A DNA stretch of 64,000 nucleotides from Acuticoccus sp963704595 (GCA_963704595.1 OY969922.1:62001-126000); one strand, 5' to 3'; positions 27,158-36,788 are shown, counted from the first letter of the stretch. Program-made: numbers and translations. Notes: generated by a model not told the origin, from the sequence alone.

Positions 27158-27373
27158 ATGACCACCAACCCGAAGAACGAGAGCGCCGCGTCCAACACCG
27201 AGAAGGACCCGGACGACTGGACCACCGGCGACGAGAAGATGACCGGCGCGCAGGCGTCCTATCTCAAGACGCTGTCGGAGGAGGCCGGCGTCCCGTACGA
27301 CGACACCCTCTCCAAGGCCGATGCGTCGAAGGCAATCGACGCCCTCCAGGCGGAGACCGGCCGGGGCCAGTAA
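27158..27373 (+). CDS. DUF3072 protein
   Basis: 71 residues from ATG 27158. The DWTTGDEKMTGAQASYLKTL segment and the following SEEAGVPYDDTLSKADASK are the hallmark of DUF3072, a short, acidic, soluble family of unknown function common in Alphaproteobacteria and actinobacteria and often stress-linked. It ends 4 bases before the convergent LivG-type ATPase gene. Confidence 0.85.
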   Translation: MTTNPKNESAASNTEKDPDDWTTGDEKMTGAQASYLKTLSEEAGVPYDDTLSKADASKAIDALQAETGRGQ

Positions 27374-27377
27374 CGTC

Positions 27378-28205
27378 TCAGTGCGCCACGCCGAGGTACG
27401 CGTCGATCACGTTCTGGTCGGCGCGGACCTCGTCCGGCGTCCCGTCCGCGATCAGCTCGCCATGGTCGAGCACCACCACGCGGTCTGAGATGTCCATCAC
27501 CACGCCCATGTCGTGCTCGATGAGGGCGATGGTGGTGCCGAACTCCTCGCGCACGTCGAGGATGAAGCGGCACATGTCTTCCTTCTCCTCCAGGTTCATC
27601 CCCGCCATCGGCTCGTCGAGGAGCAACAGCTCCGGCTCCATCGCCAGCGCCCGCCCGAGCTCGACGCGCTTCTGCAGCCCGTAGGGCAGCTTGCCGACCG
27701 GCGTCTTGCGGATCGCCTCGATCTCCAGAAAGTCGATGATGTCCTCCACGCGCCTTCGGTGGACGATCTCCTCTTCCAGCGCGGGGCCGAAGCGGACGAG
27801 CTGCCACAGGAAACCGCGCTTCATCTGCAGTGTCCGGCCCGACATGATGTTGTCGAGCGTCGTCATCCCCTTGAACAGCGCCACGTTCTGGAAGGTGCGC
27901 GCGATGCCGGTCGCCGCCGCATCGTAGGGCCGCATCTTGGCGCGCGGCCGGCCCTTGTAGGTGATCGTCCCCTGCTGCGGCGTGTAGAAGCCGTTGATGA
28001 CGTTAAGCATCGACGTCTTGCCGGCGCCGTTGGGGCCGATGATCGCGCGGATCTCGCCGCGGCGGATGTCGAACGACACACCGCGGATCGCCTTCACCCC
28101 GCCGAACGAGAGCGTGACGTTGTCGACGGCGAGCAACGTCTCCGCGCTGTCCTGAGGCTTGCTTTCATCTAACGGTTGAATTCTGTTTTCTTGCGTCGCA
28201 ATCAT
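27378..28205 (-). CDS. LivG-type ABC transporter ATPase
   Basis: 275 residues. Walker A GPNGAGKTS, Q-loop ARTFQNVALFKGMTTLDNIM, an unusual signature LPYGLQKRVELGRAL, Walker B LLLLDEPMAGMN and H-loop IEHDMGVVMDIS identify the branched-chain amino acid/urea-type (HAAT) importer ATPase LivG. In many Alphaproteobacteria this gene sits with an acyl-CoA ligase and LivF/H/M; here only the ligase is near, on the same strand but separated by an opposite-strand gene. The first 25 residues are unlike the family and are encoded by AT-richer DNA holding a likely promoter for the divergent gene, so the real start may be further downstream. Confidence 0.88.
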   Translation of the reverse strand: MIATQENRIQPLDESKPQDSAETLLAVDNVTLSFGGVKAIRGVSFDIRRGEIRAIIGPNGAGKTSMLNVINGFYTPQQGTITYKGRPRAKMRPYDAAATGIARTFQNVALFKGMTTLDNIMSGRTLQMKRGFLWQLVRFGPALEEEIVHRRRVEDIIDFLEIEAIRKTPVGKLPYGLQKRVELGRALAMEPELLLLDEPMAGMNLEEKEDMCRFILDVREEFGTTIALIEHDMGVVMDISDRVVVLDHGELIADGTPDEVRADQNVIDAYLGVAH

Positions 28206-28218
28206 TGGTTGCTATACT
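28191..28218 (+). promoter_or_regulatory. Sigma-70-like promoter for the SWIM-like protein gene
   Basis: TTGCGT (28191-28196), 16-base spacer, TATACT (28213-28218), then AAGGAGG (28229-28235) and ATG 28242. The AT content is high for this genome. The -35 lies inside the annotated start of the divergent LivG gene. Confidence 0.55.
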
Positions 28219-28241
28219 CCTGACAAAGAAGGAGGCCGACG

Positions 28242-29949
28242 ATGAACGTCAAGATGCTTCGCTTCAGCGTGAAGGGGGACGGGGGGCACATCCATGTGGT
28301 GCGCGCCGCGATAGCACCCCGCACAGTCAGCCTCAGCTGCTCCTGCGGGGGCGAGGGGCTGATCGAGATGTGCAGCCACTGCGAGGCGCTGCTGCAGAAC
28401 GATCCCTCCATCCTCGCGGGCAAGAATGTCGACGATGTCGCAATTCTCGCTGACGCCGCCCGGAGGACCGACTGCGCAAGGTGGTTCGGCATCACCCGCA
28501 GATATCTGGACACGTCCGCCGGTGTCCGCGCCGGCCTCGGCGCCGCCACCGAGCTCTACTGCGAGCGCACGGGCCACCGCATCGGCGCCGCCGCCCTGCC
28601 CACTGCCGCCCTCGGCGACACCGCCGCGGCAGACGGCGCGCCGCCCCCCGGTCCCGAGGAGCCGGAGCCGATCCCCGTCCCGGAGGAAGCGACGCCAATG
28701 ACCGACGAGATGCTCGACCCGCCGGCCTGCCGCGCGCCGCCGATCCTGGCCGCACTCGCGGTCGCAGCCGCCGCCGCTCCGTTCGAGGAGCCTGAGCCGA
28801 CCCGGCTGCCCGTCCGCCCATTCCACCCGCCGACGGTGCGCGATCTTGCAGCCGCGAGAGCCACGCACGCCGCCCCGCCGCCGCAAACCGGGCCGGCCGC
28901 CCCGGTGGAAGCCATCCCCATCGCCGCAGCCTGCGAGGCCGCCGCGCCGAACCTGCAAGAGATCGCAATGACACCGACGCACCGACCCGCGCCCGAAACC
29001 CCCGCGAACCGCGCGAGAACCGCCGCGACCCACCTCGTCGCCGGAACGGGCGACACCGCGCCGGGCAAGGAACCGGCAATCTCCGCCGCCGCCGGACCAC
29101 GGCGCGCAACCCGCCGCGATATCGCCCCGAGCAGCACCGCGTCCGGCGCCAGCGGAGACACGCCGCCCGAAGCTGCCGCGCAAACCTCGCGGACGGCGGA
29201 GAAGCCCGCCCTCCCCCGCCGCGTCCCCTACGCCGCGATGGCCCGCGCTGCGATCACCGACGCAAAGGCCGCCTGGGCCAAGGGTGACCGCCACCCCGGC
29301 GACCGCATCCACCCGCTCCTCGGCGGAACCGCCTCCGATCTCGAGTCCACGATCAGCGGGCCGACCACGCCACCTCCGGCGGACATGCCGGCCGTAACCG
29401 CGCCCGAAAGTGCGCTCGCCAGCAACGAGAACGGCACGCTTCCCGCGGCCGCCCCCAAAACGCCCGAAGCGTTCGGCCCCGCGATCGAGCTCCTCCGCTT
29501 CGACGAAGCCCGCCGCACGATCGAGAGGCGCCGCGCCGAAGAAGAGGAGTTGGCGAAGGTCTGGTCGCTCGAACCCTTGGGACCGCCCGCCGAGCTCTTC
29601 GCCGCCGCCGCCACCACGCCGGCCCAGCAGGCGGAGACCGCAGTCGCCACCACCCCGGCCGAGAGCAACGACGAGGCGCACGCCACGCCGAGCGCAGAGC
29701 CGGAAGCGGCGACAAAAGTCGAGGCCGCGCCCACCTCGGCCGCCCTCCCCGAAGCCGAGCCACAGCCGGAGTTCGCCCACCGCTCGGCCGCCCCCGGGCT
29801 CGCCGACGGCAAGATCCCGGCAGACGGCACCGCACACCCCGCCCTGCGCCATCGAACAGCCGAAGTCGGGCGAGGACGCGATGCCGGCCTTCCTCAGGAT
29901 GCCGGTCGCAAATCCCGAACCCGGGCCGGAAATCCGCTACGCGAGCTGA
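28242..29949 (+). CDS. Pro/Ala-rich protein with N-terminal SWIM-like zinc motif
   Basis: About 568 residues. The N-terminal 110 residues are ordered and contain CSC-x7-9-CSHC (LSCSCGGEGLIEMCSHCEAL), a CxC...CxH pattern like SWIM zinc fingers, which bind DNA or protein. The rest is low-complexity Pro/Ala/Glu-rich, with a conserved-looking patch around YAAMARAAITDAKAAWAKGD and a charged helix IERRRAEEEELAKVW. A consensus AAGGAGG precedes ATG 28242. As presented the frame runs on antisense through the ligase gene; removing one C from CCCC 29837-29840 restores a sensible C-terminus (EQPKSGEDAMPAFLRMPVAN) ending at TGA 29947-29949. No known full-length family recognised. Confidence 0.65.
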
Positions 29950-29969
29950 CCCGGCGGCCGCCGCATCGA

Positions 29970-31967
29970 TCATGCGGCGGCCTCTGCCGGTGCCCTGGTC
30001 GCCCCGGCGGGCGGAGGCACCACCTCCGCATCGTGGATCGCCACGGTCGCCTCGACGAAGCCGCGCCGCCCGTCCTCGAACGTCACCTCCGTGCGCACGA
30101 AACAGTCGGACGCACCGCCGTAGAGCGCCTCAACCAGCGGCGCATAGCGCTCCGCCACGAAGGCGCGCCGCACCTTCTGCGTGCGCGTCAGCTCACCGTC
30201 GTCGGCGTCGAGCTCCTTGTGCAGCACGAGAAAGCGGCGGACCTGCATTCCGGCCATCTGCGGCTCAGCCGCCAGCGCCCGGTTGGTCGCCGCCACATGC
30301 TGCGCGATGGTGGCGGCAACCCGCGGATGCTGCGCCAGCTCCTGGTAGGACGCGTAGGCGATGTTGTTGCGCTCGGCCCAGTTGCCGACCGCCACGAGGT
30401 CGATGTTGAGCATCGCCGTCACGAACGGCCGCTCGTGCCCGTAGGTCACAGCCTCGCGGATCTCGGGGAAGAACTTCAGCTTGTTCTCCAGATACTTCGG
30501 CGCGAACAGCGCGCCGGTGTCGAGCCGTCCGACATCCTTCGCCCGGTCGATGATCTTGAGCTGCCCGTCCGCCTCGAAGATCCCCGCGTCGCCGGTCTTC
30601 ACGAACCCGTCCTCGGTCAGCGCCTCGGCGGTCTTCTCCGGCTCCTTGAAGTACTCGACGAACATGCCCGGCGAGCGGAACAGCACCTCGCCGTTGTCGG
30701 CGAGCTTCAGCGTCACCCCCGGCATCGCCGGTCCCACCGTGTCAGCCCGCACCGCCCCGTCAGGCTGCGCGGTGACGTAGAGGAAGGCTTCGGTCTGCCC
30801 GTAGAGCTGCTTGAGGTTGATGCCGAGCGCGCGGAAGAAGGAGAACAGCTCGGGCCCGATCGCCTCGCCCGCCGTATAGGCCGTGCGGATGCGCGAAAAG
30901 CCGAGCACGTTCTTGAGCGGCCCGTAGATCAGCCGCTCGCCCAGCCAGTAGGCGATCCGCCCGGTCAGCGGCACGGGCCGACGGTCGAGGATCGCCTCGC
31001 CGTGCGTCTTCGCCACCGCCATCATCCGGTGGAACAGAGCGCGCTTCAGCGGCCCCGCGTCCTCCATGCGGATCAGAACCCGCGTCAGAAGCTGCTCGAA
31101 CACCCGCGGCGGCGCGAAATAGAAGGTCGGCCCGATTTCGCGCAGGTCCTGCTGCACCGTGTCCGGCCCCTCGGGGCACGCGGTGCAGAACCCCGTCACC
31201 AGACCTTGCGCATAGTTGAGATAATGGTCCCCGACCCAGGCGAGCGGCAGGTAGGCGAGCACCTCGTCGCGCTCCGAAAGTCCATCGAACGCCGCGGTAT
31301 CGCGGGCGGCCTGCACGGCGCCCGACGCGCGCAGCACCACCCCCTTCGACTGGCCGGTGGTGCCGGAGGTGTAGAGGATGGTCGACGCATCGCTCCCGCT
31401 GGCGGCCTCGACCCGAGCCTCCCACGCCGCGGCGAGGCCGGGGTCCTCGGCAAGCCGCGCCGCGCCCATTTCCTGCACCGCGGTGAAGGCGTGCAGCCGG
31501 TCCGCCGCATAGTCGCGCAGGCCGCGCGGCTCGTCGTAAACGATGTGCTCCAGCACGGGCGCGCTCTCGTGCGCGGCGAGGCACTTGTCCACCTGCTCCT
31601 GGTCCTGGCAAAGCGCGAACCGCACCCCGGCGTGGGCGAGCACGTAGGCGAGTTCCTCCGCGATCGCGTCGGCATAGACCGGCACCGGAATGCCCTGGAG
31701 CGACTGCGCCGCCATGAACGTCCAGTAGAGCCGCGGCTTGTTGTTGCCGACGATGGCGATGGCGTCACCCGGCCTGAACCCCAGCGCCTCGAGGCCGAGG
31801 GCGAAGCGCATCACCTCGTCCTTCAGCTCTGCCCAGGTGACGGTGTGCCAGATGCCGCGGTCCTTCTCGCGCATCGCCGGGCGGTCGCCGCGCCGCCGCG
31901 CGTTGTCGAGGAGAAGCTTCGGAAACGTGTCACCGATGGCCTGGCCGGCCGGAACCTCGCCCGTCAT
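29970..31967 (-). CDS. Long-chain acyl-CoA synthetase-like AMP-forming ligase
   Basis: 665 residues from ATG 31967, with GGGAGG upstream. Adenylate-forming motifs: P-loop STILYTSGTTGQSKGVVL, QLYGQTEAFLYVT, KTGDAGIFEADG, IDRAKDVGRLDTG and the A10 region ELTRTQKVRRAF with the catalytic Lys. It activates a carboxylic acid as acyl-AMP and then acyl-CoA. The substitution of Gly-Arg-Leu for the usual Lys-Glu pair after IDRAKD is typical of the Liv-associated ligase subgroup. It may activate an acid taken up by the LivG-containing importer whose other subunits lie elsewhere. Confidence 0.9.
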   Translation of the reverse strand: MTGEVPAGQAIGDTFPKLLLDNARRRGDRPAMREKDRGIWHTVTWAELKDEVMRFALGLEALGFRPGDAIAIVGNNKPRLYWTFMAAQSLQGIPVPVYADAIAEELAYVLAHAGVRFALCQDQEQVDKCLAAHESAPVLEHIVYDEPRGLRDYAADRLHAFTAVQEMGAARLAEDPGLAAAWEARVEAASGSDASTILYTSGTTGQSKGVVLRASGAVQAARDTAAFDGLSERDEVLAYLPLAWVGDHYLNYAQGLVTGFCTACPEGPDTVQQDLREIGPTFYFAPPRVFEQLLTRVLIRMEDAGPLKRALFHRMMAVAKTHGEAILDRRPVPLTGRIAYWLGERLIYGPLKNVLGFSRIRTAYTAGEAIGPELFSFFRALGINLKQLYGQTEAFLYVTAQPDGAVRADTVGPAMPGVTLKLADNGEVLFRSPGMFVEYFKEPEKTAEALTEDGFVKTGDAGIFEADGQLKIIDRAKDVGRLDTGALFAPKYLENKLKFFPEIREAVTYGHERPFVTAMLNIDLVAVGNWAERNNIAYASYQELAQHPRVAATIAQHVAATNRALAAEPQMAGMQVRRFLVLHKELDADDGELTRTQKVRRAFVAERYAPLVEALYGGASDCFVRTEVTFEDGRRGFVEATVAIHDAEVVPPPAGATRAPAEAAA

Positions 31968-32064
31968 GTCCGCGCCTCCCCTCGCCCGAGGGTGGTTCGT
32001 CCACCCTTCGAGGTTGAGAAAAGCCGCTCCCCGCCCGCCGCGCAAGCGCCGCGGCGCCCGCTCG

Positions 32065-33327
32065 TCATTCGGCAGCGATCAGCCCCCGCCGCGGCGCCGC
32101 CTCGCCGAGCGCATTCTTGTAGAGAACGCCGTCCTTCATGATGAGCGCAAGGTTGTCCCGCTCCTCGACCAGCGTCACGTCGGTGAGAACGTCGCCGCGC
32201 ACCAGAAGGAGGTCGGCGAGCATCCCCGCCGCGATCCGCCCGACGTCCATCCCCATCAGCGCACCGCCGACGCTGGTGGCGCACGCCAGCGCCTCCGCCG
32301 GCGCGTAGCCGAAATATTTCACGAAATGGCCGATATCGCGCGCGTTGGTCCCCATCGGCGTGATCGAGAAGCCGTAATCGCCGCCGACCACCACGCGCAG
32401 GCCCCGCTTGCGGATCTCGGTCAGCGTCGCGACCGTGTGCTCGAACTTACGGTAGAGCCCCATGGAGGCGACCACGTCCGGCGTCATCCCGACCCGGTCG
32501 CCCTCGTGGACCGCGTTGTGGACGAGGCCGAAGGCGGGGCCGACGAAGATGCGGTCCTTCACGCTCTCCAGCATGTCGAGCGCCTCGGTGTCGGCGTAGT
32601 CGCAGTGGTAGATGCAGTCGATCCCGTGCCGCACCGCCATCTTCACGCTCGTGGAGGACCGCGCGTGGCACGCGATGGTCTTGCGATAGGCCCGCGCGAC
32701 CTTCACGAACGCGGCGAGCTCCTCGTCCTCCAGCGGCGTGATCTCGGCCTTGGCGTGGCTGACGAACTCGTCGCCCGAAATGTTGATCTTCAGCGTGTCG
32801 ACGCCGTCGCGGACGCACTCGCGGGCGACGCGGCGGAACTCGTCCGGCCCGTCGGCGACGAGGCCGAAGCTTTCCGCATGAATGTGCCGGCGCCGCTCGT
32901 CGCCGAGGCCTGCGGTGTTGGTGATCTCCGGGCTGCCGGCGCGCATCCGCGGCCCGTCGATCAGCCCCTCGTTGATGGCGTCGCGTGCGGTGACGCCCAG
33001 CATCGGCTTGGCGCTCGCGGCCTCGAACACGGAGGTGAAGCCGTGGTCGAGCAGCAGCTTGAGGTTGCGGGCGGTGAGGAGCATGTGCCGCTCGGGGGAG
33101 ATGCGGCCGAGGTCGGCAGGCACGGCGACGTCCGCAAAACTCGGATGGCAGTGGCCCTCGACCATGCCGGGCATCAAGGTCATCCCGCCGCCGTCGATGG
33201 TTTCGGCCCCTTGCGGGATCACCCCGGCGCCGACCGCCTTGATGATGTTCCCCTCCACCAGCACGTCAGTTCCGGGCGGCAGCGCACGCTCGCCATCGAA
33301 GACTTTCGCATTCCGGATTCCAAGCAT
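32065..33327 (-). CDS. Amidohydrolase-family metal-dependent hydrolase
   Basis: 420 residues with the amidohydrolase barrel and a composite beta sandwich (MLGIRNAKVFDGERALPPG; ADLLLVRGDVLTDVTLV). Metal and catalytic residues: HxH in MVEGHCHPSFAD, Lys in DTLKINISGDEF, His in ACHARSSTSVKM and DCIYHCDYADTEA, Asp in VVGGDYGFSI. The pattern matches the imidazolonepropionase-like/Xaa-Pro dipeptidase group with two metals. Substrate could be a cyclic amide, dipeptide or carbamate. Ends 97 bases before the acyl-CoA ligase start and may be co-transcribed with it. Confidence 0.85.
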   Translation of the reverse strand: MLGIRNAKVFDGERALPPGTDVLVEGNIIKAVGAGVIPQGAETIDGGGMTLMPGMVEGHCHPSFADVAVPADLGRISPERHMLLTARNLKLLLDHGFTSVFEAASAKPMLGVTARDAINEGLIDGPRMRAGSPEITNTAGLGDERRRHIHAESFGLVADGPDEFRRVARECVRDGVDTLKINISGDEFVSHAKAEITPLEDEELAAFVKVARAYRKTIACHARSSTSVKMAVRHGIDCIYHCDYADTEALDMLESVKDRIFVGPAFGLVHNAVHEGDRVGMTPDVVASMGLYRKFEHTVATLTEIRKRGLRVVVGGDYGFSITPMGTNARDIGHFVKYFGYAPAEALACATSVGGALMGMDVGRIAAGMLADLLLVRGDVLTDVTLVEERDNLALIMKDGVLYKNALGEAAPRRGLIAAE

Positions 33328-33411
33328 CGTTTCCTCCGCCGTTTTTCTGTTTTGGCGGAGTATGGCGCCAATCGCGCGCCGTGAACATTGCCGATCGTCT
33401 TGGCTGCGGCG

Positions 33412-33975
33412 CTACGGCACCGGCGTCTCGATCTCGCCGAGAATGTCGACCGTCCCGTCCGCCGCCACCTTGAGGACGATGATCTCGCCGGAGCGGGTGA
33501 ATGTCCCCGCCAGCGCCGAGATATTGACCTGATGGGTGACGAGCACCCGCAGCGGCGCCTCCGGCTCCGACTTTAGGAAGCTGCGCAGCGCCTCGGTCTG
33601 CGGCGCGCGGGCCGCCCGGTCAGAGAAGAACGAGTTGAGCGCCGGCAGCGTCTCCACCGGGCCGAGATCGAGGAGTTCGGCCGTCTCCCGGTTCCTGCAC
33701 CATCCGCTGGTATAGACCCGCGCCGCGTCGAAACCGTTCTCGCGGAAGAGGTCGCCGATGGCACGGGCCTGCGCCCTGCCCCGGTCGTCGAGGTTGCGCT
33801 GGGTCGCGCAGTCGGTGAAGTCGAACCCGGCGGGGTCTCCGGTGCCGGGGGCCAGCGCGTGGCGCATCATCGCGACCGCCCCGGGTTCCCGCAACGCCTG
33901 CCACGCCGCCTCGCTGGCGAGTGCCGGTGCTGCGAGAAGGCAGACGAACAGGGTGATTGCGAAGCGTGCGCGCAT
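33412..33975 (-). CDS. Exported histidine-phosphatase-family protein
   Basis: 187 residues from ATG 33975 with a Sec signal peptide (FAITLFVCLLAAPALAS). The RHG-type motif reads AVAMMRHALAPGTGDP, with GRAQARAIGDLFRENG and LVTHQVNISALAG (second catalytic His) downstream. Members are small periplasmic phosphatase-like proteins; TVSG-type motifs vary. Likely periplasmic phosphomonoesterase of unknown substrate. Confidence 0.83.
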   Translation of the reverse strand: MRARFAITLFVCLLAAPALASEAAWQALREPGAVAMMRHALAPGTGDPAGFDFTDCATQRNLDDRGRAQARAIGDLFRENGFDAARVYTSGWCRNRETAELLDLGPVETLPALNSFFSDRAARAPQTEALRSFLKSEPEAPLRVLVTHQVNISALAGTFTRSGEIIVLKVAADGTVDILGEIETPVP

Positions 33976-34171
33976 GGAGGCCTCCTTGACCTTCAGGCTC
34001 AAACTGGCAGGCCCGACCCTGCCTTCAATGCGGTCGGTCGCCACGGGCGGGGCGATTCGAAACCGATGCGGGCAGCGCGAACCGGCGACAAAATGATGAA
34101 CGCCATTGCAAAGCGCGCTAGTTCACGCTTGGAACACGCTGATTCGGCATTTGTGCCCCCAAGGAGACGCC

Positions 34172-34708
34172 ATGCGCATCGACGCCATCCCGATCGGAAA
34201 GAACCCCCCCGAGGACTTCAACGTGATCATCGAGGTTCCCGTCGGCGGGGAGCCGATCAAGTACGAGCTGGACAAGGAGTCCGGCGCGCTCTGGGTCGAT
34301 CGCTTCCTCTACACGCCGATGCGCTACCCGGTGAACTACGGCTTCGTCCCGCACACCCTGTCGGACGACGGCGACCCGATCGACGTAATGATCGCCTCCA
34401 CCCGCCCGATCGTGCCGGGCGCGGTGATGAGCGCGCGCCCCATCGGCGTCCTCCAGATGGCCGACGAGAGCGGCGAGGACGAGAAGATCCTCGCGGTGCC
34501 GACCAACCGGCTGACGCTGCGCTACAAGAACATCAAGACCTATTCCGACGTGCCGGACATCACGCTCCAGCAGATCGAGCACTTCTTCACCCACTACAAG
34601 GATCTGGAGCCCAACAAGTGGGTGAAGATCGTGGGCTGGGCGGACGAGAACGTCGCCAAGGAAAAGGTGATGGCCGCCATCGAGCGCGCCAACGCGCAGA
34701 AGAAATAA
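34172..34708 (+). CDS. ppa: Inorganic pyrophosphatase (family I)
   Basis: 178 residues from ATG 34172, with AAGGAG 7 bases upstream; an in-frame ATG 66 bases earlier lacks a ribosome site. Family-I signatures: NVIIEVPVGGEPIKYELDK, FLYTPMRYPVNYGFVPHTL, and the metal-binding DDGDPIDVMI (D-x-D-P-x-D). It hydrolyses pyrophosphate to phosphate in the cytoplasm, pulling biosynthetic reactions forward. Length and residues are fully typical for the hexameric bacterial enzyme. Confidence 0.97.
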   Translation: MRIDAIPIGKNPPEDFNVIIEVPVGGEPIKYELDKESGALWVDRFLYTPMRYPVNYGFVPHTLSDDGDPIDVMIASTRPIVPGAVMSARPIGVLQMADESGEDEKILAVPTNRLTLRYKNIKTYSDVPDITLQQIEHFFTHYKDLEPNKWVKIVGWADENVAKEKVMAAIERANAQKK

Positions 34709-34845
34709 GACCATAGGGCGCGGGGCCGTCGCCTCGCGCCCTGCCCGGCCGCCAGCCCGGACGGCAACGGGCGGACACTGAACCAGCGCGGGAAGCAATG
34801 CCCCACAATCGGGGCCGCGACCGCAGGCGCACCGGAGCCTGGTCC

Positions 34846-35214
34846 ATGCCCCCAGCCCTTCACCGCATCATCATCTACACCAGGAAGCTGCCGGAAATGG
34901 CCGCCTTCTACCGTGAGGCGTTCGGCTACGAGGCCTTAGCGGAGGACGGCGACCGGATCGTCGAGCTCCGCCCTCCTGCCGGGGGCCTCGTCCTGCTCCT
35001 GCACCCGGCCGCAAGGGGCCAGCGCGAAGGCCAGGCTCTCGTGAAGCTGGTGTTCGATGCCGACGACGTCGCAGCGCTGCGGGATAGGCTCATCGCCATG
35101 GGCATTGCCGTCGGCCCCCTCCACGACGGTGGCGGCTACCAGTTCGCCAACCTCAAGGACCCTTCCGGGAACAGCGTCTCCATCTCTGGCCGTGCGTTCG
35201 CCGAACGCGGCTGA
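34846..35214 (+). CDS. VOC-family (glyoxalase/bleomycin-resistance) protein
   Basis: 122 residues from ATG 34846. One vicinal-oxygen-chelate module pair: IIIYTRKLPEMAAFYREAFG at the start and FANLKDPSGNSVSISG at the end, the usual beta-alpha-beta-beta-beta arrangement with a terminal metal-ligand region. Members range from glyoxalases to dioxygenases and binding proteins, so no reaction is assigned. It converges on the LDH2-family gene. Confidence 0.82.
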   Translation: MPPALHRIIIYTRKLPEMAAFYREAFGYEALAEDGDRIVELRPPAGGLVLLLHPAARGQREGQALVKLVFDADDVAALRDRLIAMGIAVGPLHDGGGYQFANLKDPSGNSVSISGRAFAERG

Positions 35215-35228
35215 GACGGGCCATCCCG

Positions 35229-36218
35229 TCAGCCGGCGAGGCCGCGCACGGTGGCGAGGAGGCCGGATTCGACCATCGCGCGGCTCGTTCGCGGCGCGGC
35301 GCCGGTGGCGGCGCGCGCCGGGGAGCCGGACGCCGGGTTCGGCGCCCAGCCTTTCGAGAAACGCGTCGGCCCGTCCCATCGCATCCGGGCCGCCGAGCCG
35401 CTCGGGCGACAGCGCCAGAACGAAGACGCCGCCGACCGGAACCCCGCCGCTCGCCCTCTCCCGCTCCGCCGTCTCGTCGCTGAACACGTCCCCCACCACG
35501 CCAGCGGCGAGGAGTTCGACCATCAGCGCGATGGCCGAGCCCTTGTGTGCGCCGAACGCAAGCTGCGCGCCGCCGTTCGAGGATCGCGGCGGGGTCGGTG
35601 GTCGCGCGGCCCTCGGCATCGACGCCGACGCCGAGCGGCACGGCGCGGCCGTCGCGGGCGGCGATCATCACGTCGCCGCGCGCCATCGCGGCGCTCGCAA
35701 AGTCGAACACCAGCGGCGGGGCGGACGGGCGCGGGAATGCGAACGCCAGCGGGTTGGTGCCGAGCACGGCCCGCCGGCCCCCGTGGGGCGCGAGGTAGGG
35801 GAAGTTCGCCGTCGCCGCGAACGCCGCGAGCCCCGCGCGCTGCCAGCGCCTCGACCTCCGGCCACATCGCGGCGAAGTGGACGGCGTTGCGCAGCGCCAG
35901 CACCGCCGCGCCCTTTTCGGCCGCAAGATCGGCGAGAACCGGGAGGAAGCGCTCATACGCGAGCGGCGCCGCGCCGCCGCGGGCGTCGACGATCACGGCT
36001 GCGTCAGGCCCGTCGAGCCGCACGGGCTCGGCGGTGCCGTTCACCGCGCCGCTCCCGAGGCCCTTCACGTAGCCCGGCAGGCGGAAGAGGCCGTGGGACT
36101 CGCTGCCCCCCGCCTCAGCCGCCGCGATGTTCTCCGCGATCGCCGCGGCGTTGGCCTCGTCCGCCCCCGCCCGCGTCAGTGCTGCGAACGCCAGCGCGCG
36201 CACCTCGTCTACCGGCAC
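35229..36218 (-). pseudogene. LDH2-family malate/lactate/ureidoglycolate dehydrogenase, three frameshifts as presented
   Basis: Fragments in successive frames align to one LDH2 protein: VPVDEVRALAFAALTRAGAD with ESHGLFRLPGYV (GTG 36218 is a plausible start), FPYLAPHGGRRAVLGTNPLAF, then LAFGAHKGSAIALMVELLAAG, and a tail MVESGLLATVRGLAG ending at TGA 35229. Each break is one extra base: CCCC 35831-35834, TT 35576-35577, and a GCGC stretch near 35245-35260. LDH2 enzymes are NAD(P)-dependent 2-hydroxyacid dehydrogenases; AllD, the ureidoglycolate dehydrogenase, belongs here, and the purine-catabolic neighbours make that a reasonable guess. All conserved blocks survive, so sequence error is likelier than decay. 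Confidence 0.8.
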
Positions 36219-36711
36219 GGCCTCGCGCGCGACTTCCCGCGGGGCGGCCAGCGCGGCGAGGCGGAAGCCCGCAATCTTGTGCACCTCGTCGAGGGCGACG
36301 CGGAATTCGGCATCGCGCTCGCCCTCCACGCGGCGGCGGAAGGCGGCGAGGATGCTGGCGCGGCCGTGCCCCTTCACCGCGATGATGAACGGGAAGCCGA
36401 AGCGCTCCACGTAGCGCGTGTTGAGGGTGTGGAACTCCTCGAACTCCGCCGGGGTGCAGCGGTCGAGGCCGGCGCCCGCCTGCTCGGCGGTCGATTTCGG
36501 CGGTGAGCGCGGTGCCGAGGCGGCCGGCAAGGTCGGGGTGGGCGCGGAGGAGGGCGAGTTGCGCGTCGTGCCCGGCACGCTCGACCACGCGGCGGAACAC
36601 CGGCGCGGGGTCCTCGCCCGGCGCGATCCCGCCGTCCCACGCGCGCTCGGGCACCCAGGCGCTGTGCTCGTAGACGTTGGCGTATCGGGCCACGAAGTCG
36701 TCCCGCGTCAT
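36219..36711 (-). pseudogene. uraD: UraD, OHCU decarboxylase, frameshifted as presented
   Basis: Starts at ATG 36711 (TRDDFVARYANVYEHSAW). UraD motifs: LLRAHPDLAGRLGTAL in the first frame, then FEEFHTLNTRYVERFGFPFI and the IAVKGHGRASIL motif in the next. The break is one extra base in TTT 36495-36497: with two T the expected LTAESTAEQAGAGLD results. The enzyme decarboxylates 2-oxo-4-hydroxy-4-carboxy-5-ureidoimidazoline to (S)-allantoin. No stop separates it from the downstream LDH2 part, so it either forms a genuine fusion or lost its own stop to one more base error (a TAG lies in the adjacent frame just after 36218). Confidence 0.82.
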
Positions 36712-36788
36712 CGGGTCACTCCTGTTGGGGCGTTGGAAACGGCGCTGATGCGGGGGCGGGGAAGGTCGGCGCAATTGGCGCGGTGCAC

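Noticed and set aside
29950..32141. Extension of the SWIM-like protein to about 1300 residues
   Set aside because: Beyond about 29840 the frame runs antisense to a well-conserved acyl-CoA ligase; the continuation is a consequence of a probable extra base.
35229..36711. Calling the UraD/LDH2 region a decayed pseudogene pair
   Set aside because: All conserved blocks remain, every break is one extra base, and at least three are in homopolymers. That favours sequence error over decay, although only accurate reads can decide.
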